Part shown: one piece after another, positions 57,201-64,000 of the stretch | How positions within the stretch are numbered: the stretch's first letter is position 1 | Layout: each line of letters begins with the position of its first letter | Source: Cyanidiococcus yangmingshanensis | Taxonomy: Eukaryota; Rhodophyta; Bangiophyceae; Cyanidiales; Cyanidiaceae | DNA: 64,000 nt | Direction of reading: 5' to 3' | NCBI GenBank assembly: GCA_013995675.1 | Contig: VWRR01000019.1 | Coordinates: 186,001 to 250,000, forward strand | Program-made: the position numbers and the translations under genes | The notes under the pieces: generated by a model | Seen by the model: the letters and a program-made list of their open reading frames with translations, nothing else | Database searches by the model: none | Told to the model about the DNA's origin: nothing

Positions 57201-57534
57201 TTGCTCCGAACGGTGTTGCGCCAAACACACCTCCTGCGTTGGTAGAGCTTCCAAACGGTGTTGTGGTTGCCCCAGCAGCGGGGCGGTTTGGCTGTGTTGT
57301 TGGCCAGCCTCCGCTCAGGTTACCTGACGTCTGCACTGTTGGCTGACCTTGCGTCCCAAACAACGGTTGTTGGGTAACCTGGTTTGCGGCTGTGCTCCCA
57401 AACGCTCCAGACATGGGACCATTTGGTGGCTGGTTCGAAGCGTTCCTTCCGAACATGAGTTGATGGTTGACGGGAACGCGTTCTCCAGTGAGCGAGCGAG
57501 CTAGACGGAGAGTGTTTGCGCAGGCGCCGGACAT
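54253..57534 (-). CDS. NUP98: nucleoporin NUP98, ending at the ancestral autocleavage site
   Basis: A 1093-residue GLFG nucleoporin from the ATG at 57534, in one frame. The first 200 and the middle several hundred residues are FG/GLFG repeats in Ala/Gly/Ser/Thr/Asn-rich sequence. Between them, near residues 198-206, is the GLEBS motif KSFEELRFEDYQ that binds Rae1/Gle2. The C-terminal autoproteolytic domain (about 935-1093) is complete: KPGYYTKPPLDELQSMSEQ, VPHFVIGRRNIAEIRFLEPV, LLRFEQVFRMDKRTGKP, FVQRLREYAEQQGARFVSYD and GTWELIVDQFG, then stop. In the usual NUP98-NUP96 precursor the last block reads HF|S at the cleavage point. Here it is QF, one Gly, and the stop. The protein therefore needs no cleavage. 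NUP96 is the divergent neighbour. Confidence 0.93.
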   Translation of the reverse strand: MSGACANTLRLARSLTGERVPVNHQLMFGRNASNQPPNGPMSGAFGSTAANQVTQQPLFGTQGQPTVQTSGNLSGGWPTTQPNRPAAGATTTPFGSSTNAGGVFGATPFGANSMSGGLRGITRPGEGAPSALSAGAGVAAGAWPGSTASGQPLALTAAPSQGTGQVTFRPIPSTETTAHGTKQVLFDSIAFLSGFESKSFEELRFEDYQQGNRGQAGSTASALPAASNTNTLFGGAGSASTGAAGLFGAKSTVGLTTTGGAFGSSSSTGANTAFNAPASSGTGFGLQSNTPATGSGLFGSAPTGGIFGNTGSANAGTSFGNSGTNATRPGGLFGGAASSTPFGATPGGGAGSGSQGFSSNMFGSGSNTRSSPFSSSAATTAATNPFGVFSQQSGSGGAQTMPSAQPGPSSSFASANTLSAGSSSGLGLFGSRPAPTANMFGASGGAAQPTGSLNSSTSSFGAAGGSGSANTFFGGATAQPSGGFGSGAPTLTSGFGNNTGNQVPGVSGTVPNFSFGGLGSAQTNLVGGQQSTAGGGSASASAGILSQSNTTNATATPAFQFGSNDTTRSSGAGLFGAQNQNTAQATSGLFRFGPAHTGPSATGQQTSDGQNFPTSISNAASSAWRPYPNATTNACAYQNAQGPNAGSVPGMGFGGTPAYGTTPNAVQSLNGADFRNQNASSATSPYGPLPVLSNQPVLNPTPSGRWNNEPQTPGERSLGVAPALSSTPLASIPNAPVTSYRVRPRSQVRAFSYGASVGGTPLDALFERHYDGSRGISGQLSADTWSSMLTPGFLRRSETRRRERGVKQLVLDTAALRRDEPTLTLADITTQEALVSTSPARFEGREAPNGKENLLDVATPTFGAEMSPIVPNRNEHAGRDRMQASARETASPLPVPRAHVEYHAQTRASSTSTPDHTEKGLAPWAPRLSKPGYYTKPPLDELQSMSEQSLSQVPHFVIGRRNIAEIRFLEPVDLRYANLNSIVVIEPRTVTLYPAEEPTPTEDKARDQGQHSLSQVKDPDRLPPPGQGLNRPALLRFEQVFRMDKRTGKPTTDPEAIERFVQRLREYAEQQGARFVSYDADTGTWELIVDQFG

Positions 57535-58632
57535 GGTGTTTACGGTTTCGGCACGACGCCCGCTCAGCGTTCCATCGATACGTTCGCCAGGCTATCAACG
57601 CTTATTCGTTTAGGCTTTGTCTCTTGATCGACCACTGGACAGGCAGAAGGTGGTTTGATGAAGCTTTCAAATGTAATAATGATCAAGTCATTTAAGACTT
57701 TGGTGTTTGTTTTATTGGTTTAGGTCAAGAGTATAGTGATTGATTGGGCGTTTGACACCTCGACTGGGCGAGACGCTTTCGGAATCATCGAGTGTTTTCT
57801 TGCACTGGTAGACGATTATCGAAGATGTCGTCTGAGCGAGTCTAGAACAGTCCTTTTAGACGCTGTAGGGACAAGCCTGCACGCTAACGCCGTTAGTCAG
57901 CGCTGACCCGACAGAAGCGAGGCTCATACGCCCAGAGTGTGCTCTCGCTACGGCGGAGTTGTTAAAACGAATCGTCAAGAACAAGTACGCTGTCCAAGGT
58001 CGACGTCGCATCCCTCAAAAGAACTGAGATGGGCACGCACTCGGGTTTGGGCGCCCCGTCTGCCAGACTTGGAAAGAGTGTCCTCGTGCTCCTCAGTCTG
58101 GGACTTGTCGCTTTGGAGAAAAGAGCAAACAGAGGAGAATGTGTTCGATGCGTCCAGTTCCTCGTCCGAGCTGCTCAATCATTGCTAGGATATACTTTTT
58201 TCGACACCTTCGAGTTCACCGTTTTTCAGCGTTCTCCATGACTGACCAAGACAGATGAGAGACTTGTTTAAAGCCAAGATATTCAATTTGTTGCATATGC
58301 TTTGTTCTAATCCTAGCCCGAACATGACGAGGCCCAATTCAAAGCGGTTGTCCACGACGAATACTAGGTAGGGTGGCCCATCCATCCGAGGCAGCGTCTA
58401 GTCCCAACGATTGGTGTTTGCCTCTCTGGAGAACTAGAGCGCTCACTAACGGTCGTTTTTTTGTGAACCGGGTTCATTCTCTAGGATCGCTCGGTGTTGG
58501 GATTGATTCGTTCCTTTTTGGGGTGTGCCATAGACTTGTTTTCCGAGACAGACAACGCTTCGAGTGTTTTTGGCCCGTTCGCGGTCTGCAACGCCCGCTC
58601 TGGAGAGGGAGGACTCGATTCGTCTGTGTCCG
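57535..58632. other. 1.1 kb divergent region between NUP98 and NUP96
   Basis: No supported gene; frames up to 85 codons on both strands are unrecognisable. It should carry the promoters of both nucleoporin genes and, in the fission model, one inversion junction. Confidence 0.4.
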
Positions 58633-61600
58633 ATGGTCGCTTCACCGACTGGACAAGTTTCTTCAGGGCGCATTGTCTTAGAAAATGAGTGGCGTGCTCC
58701 CACTGGTTATTCTGACTCGGAGGATGAAGAAGTGACAACGGAGACTAGGCTCCCGCGTTCCCTGCCTCGACGTATTCGCGCCCCGTCAGACACTGACAGC
58801 GATGAAGGCATTGCCCCGCCAACCAAACAGGCGCGTGCGTCGGTAGTTGCGCCTCTTGGCTACGATGAAGACGCACACTTGATCGGAGACCCGGAAGATG
58901 TCGTAGCCAGCGCTGCAGAGGCAGCTTCTTTCTCACGACTAGCCCGGCGATATCAACTGGCAACTTCATGGCTTCCGGGGGTTCACCGAGCGCTATTCGC
59001 AAGAGAGGACGATATGAGTAGGCCCCCAGCACTCGACACTGGTCGCGTGGACTCGACCATAGGCTCTTTGGCCGATCAGGGCCATTTGGATCCACATCGC
59101 CAAAAGAGTAAGCAGATGCGGAAGAAGGACCCTGCCAGATCGTTGCCTGCGGAGGAAGGATGGCAAATTTCCCACAGCCCGACGCACCGAGTCGAAGGAA
59201 ATCTCTCTCTGCAGTCGAATGAACAAGTCGCGTATGGAACACAGGAAGCTACGCCGATCCAACCCCAACAAGGCCCAGCTGCAGTCAAATATTCGGAACT
59301 GGCTTCTGCAATACAAAGTGATGGGATGCAGGCATCTCCTGAGCAATTGTTTGAACCGCACCGAAGGGCAACTTTGTTGTCGTCTCCCCCGTCTGAGGAG
59401 GATGCACTGGCATCGGAGCTCTTCAAACGGCTCGATGAGTTGGTAGAGAAGGAACGCGCGACGGCGGATGTGGCGTGCGCTTTCGCACCGATGGGTTGTG
59501 TTGCCGGCCCAGCACTGGTCTGGGGCCGCTCGGACTTGGATGGCACCGCTGAAGCCGCGCTTGGAGTCTTGTATTCGACAAAGAGTCAAACGCGAATGCA
59601 ATCGCCTGGTGGCGAGCTCGCACTGGCTACATTCGATTGTGCAGACATCGCGGCGATTGAGGTTTCGGCACATTGCGAAGCGGCTCATCAGCATGGAAGC
59701 CTGGGAAAGGCGCTGGCAACGGCGAAACAGCGAACGGCTTTCTTCCAAAGCCTTGCCACCCAATACGCTGCTCGTCAGGATGAACACGGCGAGATTATCG
59801 TTCGCTTAATGGATGCTCTGTACGGTACCTCAACTGGCTCCATTTCTGCTCGTCATCGCTTCTCCGCGTGGCTGCGCGACTGTGCCTGCCCGCGGATGCA
59901 ACCTGTAGAAGAGTTTCGCACTGCATGGCATCAGGAGCATGCGCTTCACCCGGAAACATTCCATCAAGACGGTCAAGCGCTCGATGAGGCACTTTTTCAA
60001 CTTTCAGGTGGGTGTGTTTTCGATGCAGTGCGAGCGCTGCAGCATGCTGGCAACTTGCGTCTCGCTCTGCTGATATCTCGATGTGTAGACCCCCAAGTCG
60101 ATGTTGCCATAGACGTTGCGAGTCAGCTGGAATCCTGGAAACAAGACGGTCTCTCGGAGCAATCGCTGGGGAGTCGACGGTTGGACCTGCTCCACTTGCT
60201 TGCTGGGCAAGTTCAGCGCAGCGCTGGTCATGGACTGGTGTCCAGGAATAAGTCGCCTTGGTTCTGTGGCCCTCGTTTTTCCTGGATTCGGGCGTTTGCG
60301 CTCTTCTTCTGGTATGCCCGACCATCAATAATTGGCCAAACCGGTACACTGGCTTCCGCAAATTCAGTAACACGAGCAGAGAATCAATATATGCAAACGC
60401 TGAACGAAGACGATGATGATGAAGAAGAGGATGATGCGGCTGCGTTGCGAGCGCTGCTGTGCGATGCGCTCTCAACCTACGATGCAGCATGGCAATCGTT
60501 GTCGCACAATCAAGACGATACATTGCCGAACAAAGCAGACGCTGAAACGGATTCATGGTTGCTGGAGTCACCACCGTCACCGCCACCGTTGCCTCCCGCT
60601 CAGGATCGAGCGTACCGTTACGGAAGACTATCCAGTGATGCCGTCTTTCCTGTCTCTAGTTTCGACGCTGCCTATGTGATGCTGCGCTGGTACTGTCAGG
60701 CTCCAGCGTTCTGGAGCCCTCGCTATCAACTCTCTCCGGAATGCTTTGGTATGAAATGCAGCAATGCGCTAGATTTCGGCTTGTATGGCTTGTTTGGGAG
60801 TGCATGCGCACAGGTGCTCTACGGCGGATACCCGAGGACTGGATCGATCCGCTATTACGAGCGCAATGCTACGAAGGTTACGCGCGCCAGTTGGAGATGG
60901 GTGGCCACCCCCTCGAAGCGCTCTACGTTCGTGCAACTCTAGACCGTGGTCCAGGTCTCTTGGCCTATCTCCTCTACCTGTGGCCGCGAATGATATCCTC
61001 GCGCGAGTCACCGTGTCGGATCGAGTCGATGATCGGGGATCGGTCCGAAACAACCACATGCACTGATGCTGCCTCTTCGACGGGCCCGAATGCCTTCGAG
61101 TTGAGCTCCTGTGCTGCCGCGCGCTGGCTGTGCGAGTACGTACACCTTCCCTGGTCATGGATTCAAGCCACGCACTACCAATGGCTGCGATACCGACTCG
61201 GTGAATCGCTTCTAGGCGATGAACGCGTTCCCGCTTTCGGCAGAAGTGATATGGAACGACGAAAATGGTTAAGGTTCGGAGAGCTCAGTAATGCGATGCT
61301 CGATGTCGGTCTGAGGTTGATTGGCGCACGACTGGTATCTGATAAGGTATCGACAAGCCAGTCAGCCAGCGATATGCCAGTTGATGCAGTCACCGAAGAC
61401 AAGCCATCTGGTGCTGCCATGGAGTCCGACGATCCCGTTATGAAATCGACAGTGACCGCTTCGTTGCAGCACAGTCGCGCCCAACTGGCGTGGTACGCTA
61501 ACAGTACCACGATTTCGATTCAGATTCATCTTGGGCAGCGGTACGTCTCGCGCCGCTACATCTCCTGCAGAGCGGCCTGGCGAGCATCGCCAAATGGAAC

Positions 61601-62260
61601 GAGTCACTCGATCAGTGGCGTCACCGCAAAGAGTGCACCCAAGCCTGGAAGCAGGTACTCGTTGCGTTGCAGTACTGGGAGGAGCGACATCCTGGTAGTC
61701 TGGCGGTGCCATCGCCGACACAGGCGGCCATGCTAGAGTTCAGTGAGCTCGGTGGCTTGATACTTGATGTGCTGGCACTCAAAGAACAACTAGGTACTCC
61801 AACAACGGAGACAGACGGGAAGAATCCAGATCCGTTTTCGGAGACGCCCGTTGCGACCCTTTACCGACGCTTGCAGCTAGTAGAACAGATCAGGGGAGTC
61901 GGCTTCGATCTCAACTGGGTCGAGGCGCTGTGTTTGCGGGTGCAGCGTTTTGCGGAAACACCATACATACCCTTTTGTCGCGAGACGCCAGCCCTGGTGT
62001 TGCTGATTCAATATTTCGCAGCAATTGCCGGTCGATTGGTATGTTTCATGGTCATTGGCTCTGATCACAGTCAAGCTGAAGTCCAAGTTCTGAATCGATC
62101 GCTTGCACTCGATCGCGCTCGGACGCTTGTGGAGACCCTCCCCTTGCTCAATGCGGATCGCCATCTGCTACACAGTGAGTTGGAAGGCTTGGATGAGCGG
62201 GACGTGGTTCGAAACCAGCGTTGGCTCTTGCGAGATCCATTGCGCGCGTTGCGCTTTTAA
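58633..62260 (+). CDS. NUP96: nucleoporin NUP96 (Nup145C), separate gene, two frame changes
   Basis: NUP96 is a member of the Y-complex scaffold of the nuclear pore. The ATG at 58633 is preferred; the frame begins with GTG at 58564. Near the N-terminus GYSDSEDEE (25-33) matches the start of cleaved NUP96 (family: YGLQDSDEEEE). The ACE1 helical domain follows, with KQRTAFFQSLATQYA, ALQHAGNLRLALLIS near residue 467 and LDLLHLLAGQVQ near 517. Near 60820 the frame changes by one missing base (then RRIPEDWIDPLLRAQCYEGY), and again near 61504 (then YHDFDSDSSWAAVR and later WEERHPGSLAVPSP). The first shift lies in continuous helical sequence. The total of about 1200 residues is longer than the usual 900-1000 because of the disordered N-terminal part. 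Confidence 0.85.
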
Positions 62261-62869
62261 ACCTCCCTGCAGGATTCATGTCATGGATTCAGAGGTGTCT
62301 GTTTCCATGTTTCTCTTTCACGAACGAGACGCTGATAGGGGTAGTTTGTTTTAGGGACCTGTAACATGGATTCAGAGGTGTCTGTTTCCATATCGCCATG
62401 ATTCAGACGAGGCTTATGGCGGTCTTGTCGCATAGTTCTTACCGCCAAGGATAGGCACTCATCGCGATGAAAGGACAGAAAAGTCAGACCGATTTCATGG
62501 CCTGCTGCAGGATTCAAGGCGGCCTCTTCAGCCGAGAACGAGTGAGGTAATCTGCTCGCACGGCCTCTACCTAGACGGACAGAGTTCCCATCATGATGCA
62601 AAGAGAAGGCTGGGAAAATGACACGCGGCACTGATGTCTCTCCAACTTGCCTGCCAATGGCTGAGCTCCTACCATTCGAAATCTCCTGGAGACATCCCCA
62701 AACGATGCGCACCATGCTAAATGCACTCTTCTCGAACGCTCTTCAGAACACACCCGGTCGACTGACAAGACGCATCTGGAGATAACGCGCAACCTGAACT
62801 CGGTGGATATGACGCTGGCTAGCAGTGATCAAATCATGCCAGTGCCGAGCCTGGGGGAAACACACCAGT
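62261..62869. other. intergenic with a 27-base direct repeat
   Basis: No supported gene between the NUP96 stop and the 3' end of the small membrane-protein gene. Contains the direct repeat listed separately. Confidence 0.4.
62282..62391. repeat. two exact copies of a 27-base direct repeat
   Basis: The unit starting CATGGATTCAGAGGTGTCTG and ending TTTCCAT occurs at 62282-62308 and 62365-62391, 83 bases apart, just after the NUP96 stop. The flanks differ. No open frame links the copies, and no known element is recognised. Confidence 0.9.
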
Positions 62870-63314
62870 TTAACGAATCCCGCCAGAACTCGGGGATGAT
62901 CGCGCCCAGAACGATCGTCCTCGGATCGCAAACCATCCCCCCAACGAAAAGCTAGAAACGTAGTCGAAGGCAGCGTAGCCGACACTCAGTCCGAATGCTG
63001 CGGAAGCACCCACGAGCATCGGTTGGACTACCCAGTGCGTAAAGAGCATCCATCGTTGTATGCATCCATGTCCCCGCGCCGTTCTGAGGATCAACCAGTG
63101 CAGCAGAGCGACGCAGGGAGAAGGGCGCAGTAGCGGGGAGCTCCGACTCGGCATCTTGCGACTCCACTTCACTTTGCGCCTCTTCAGAGCCATCTTCATC
63201 GCTCAACTCGCTGCTTTCCGCGGGGTCGGTGGTCGATAGTGCGCCCATAGACTGCACAAACTCCTGACGTTTGCGCGGGGACCAGTAGTTCCTTCGTGCA
63301 GAGACGCGCGGCAT
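62870..63314 (-). CDS. small acidic single-pass membrane protein (candidate), one frame change
   Basis: The ATG at 63314 opens a basic start (MPRVSARRNYWSPRKRQEF) and then an acidic Ser/Glu-rich stretch (SSELSDEDGSEEAQSEVES). After WMHTTMDALY the frame changes by +1 near 63037 and a hydrophobic helix follows (MLVGASAAFGLSVGYAAFDY), then a short basic tail to 62870. The layout, an acidic cytosolic part before one membrane helix, is like mitochondrial Tom22, but no diagnostic residues are seen, so I do not name it. The product would be about 147 residues. Confidence 0.4.
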
Positions 63315-63832
63315 AGCCAGAGAACTTCAGCACGCCCGAACGTACCGAACACTTTCCTAGCGGTGCGTGCGTGCGCGCAGTCGCCGATCGACACGCATGG
63401 CCAATGTGGCGGGAAAGATGTCACGCGGGAGGAGTGTCACACGCTAATGAACGCACGTCGGACATTCATTCGGGCGCTTCGAACGGCTCCTATGAATGGG
63501 TTACTTCATGACAGCGTGACTGCTTTCTGGCACCAGCATTCCGGAGCGCTATTGCCTGCTTCCTCACTGCAGACGCGTGGGCGCTTTGGGGCCTGCGATA
63601 TGGTTTCGAGCCATAGCAGGGGCCAGGATCTCCGATGTCGGAAACGATCCGGCATGCCACGTTGAAGTGTCCTCGCTGGTGAAGAGCCACATACTGGCGA
63701 TCGGATAAACTTTTTATTCGCTCCGCTTGCAAGAAAGGATGCGCGCGTTCCGTCAATATGGGCAACGGTTGATGCCTGCAAGATGGATTCTCGATAGATA
63801 CAGTGCGCTTTCCCATCCTAGGGTATCTCGAG
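63315..63832. other. intergenic, divergent
   Basis: No supported gene; a few unrecognisable frames around 100 codons on both strands. It separates two divergent starts. Confidence 0.35.
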
Positions 63833-64000
63833 ATGCGAATGCAACACGCTCGATCCGTTCACATCTCTTTGAATTGGCCGGTGGTGACGTCAACGGATGC
63901 TGAAACAGATTGGTGTTCACCCGTTACGATCAAGGGAAGCGTGGCTCGTTTCGCAGCTGCTACGCCGCGAGGTGAGCACGCGCGCACGACTGATTCCCTC
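63833..64000 (+). CDS. partial ORF running off the window (hypothetical)
   Basis: An ATG at 63833 opens a frame that stays open for the remaining 56 codons (start MRMQHARSVHISLNW). It is too short to recognise; it could be the N-terminus of a gene continuing to the right, or chance. Confidence 0.25.
   Translation, partial: MRMQHARSVHISLNWPVVTSTDAETDWCSPVTIKGSVARFAAATPRGEHARTTDSL

Overview
The window looks like nuclear DNA of a unicellular red alga of the Cyanidiophyceae (Cyanidioschyzon/Cyanidiococcus type). The reasons are: about two dozen eukaryotic genes packed on both strands with 0.1-1.6 kb between them; almost all genes readable as one long exon; a moderately GC-rich base composition by eye; a nuclear gene for the magnesium chelatase H subunit with a leader peptide; and typical eukaryotic genes for chaperonin, nuclear pore, kinetochore, TFIID and the mitochondrial pyruvate carrier. 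The taxon is an inference. No mobile element, virus-like element, CRISPR array, rRNA or tRNA was recognised.

Layout, left to right. 0.3-2 kb: CCT3 chaperonin subunit. 3.5-6.2 kb: two unrecognised genes, divergent. 7.8-11.4 kb: a small Nnf1/PMF1-like kinetochore candidate, divergent from an LRR-WD40 protein. 11.7-17.8 kb, all minus strand: a Maf-type nucleotide pyrophosphatase, a CLN3/battenin membrane protein and an HBS1-type ribosome-rescue GTPase. 19-21.1 kb: organellar tRNA-modifying MnmG/MTO1. 21.8-27.7 kb: CHLH and a rhomboid protease, divergent around an intergenic direct repeat. 28.6-31.5 kb: GH31 glycosidase of the MYORG type. 32.7-34.7 kb: TAF4. 35.5-36.9 kb: a stand-alone NFACT-R (CCDC25-like) protein, an unidentified Cys-containing ORF and MPC2. 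37.9-39.4 kb: unresolved coding potential. 39.3-43.3 kb: LDAH-type lipase and PAT1, convergent and overlapping. 44.8-47.5 kb: DNAJC17-like J protein, a predicted organellar membrane protein and a TXNDC9/phosducin-like protein. 48.6-53 kb: MPS1 kinase and a Sec14-like lipid-transfer protein, convergent. 54.3-62.3 kb: NUP98 and NUP96, divergent. 62.9-64 kb: a small acidic single-pass membrane protein and an ORF running off the window.

The most interesting biology is at the right end. NUP98 and NUP96 are usually made as one self-cleaving precursor. Here they are two neighbouring head-to-head genes, and NUP98 stops one residue after the ancestral cleavage position.

A second pattern matters for any reader. 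About a dozen otherwise well-conserved genes (LRR-WD40, Maf, CLN3, HBS1, MnmG, CHLH, TAF4, LDAH, MPS1, NUP96 and others) change reading frame by one base in the middle of conserved domains. Most of these shifts are single extra bases. I read this mainly as insertion-biased sequencing error, although three of the sites fall exactly on a stop codon. For these genes I give the whole span as one CDS and mark the shift point.
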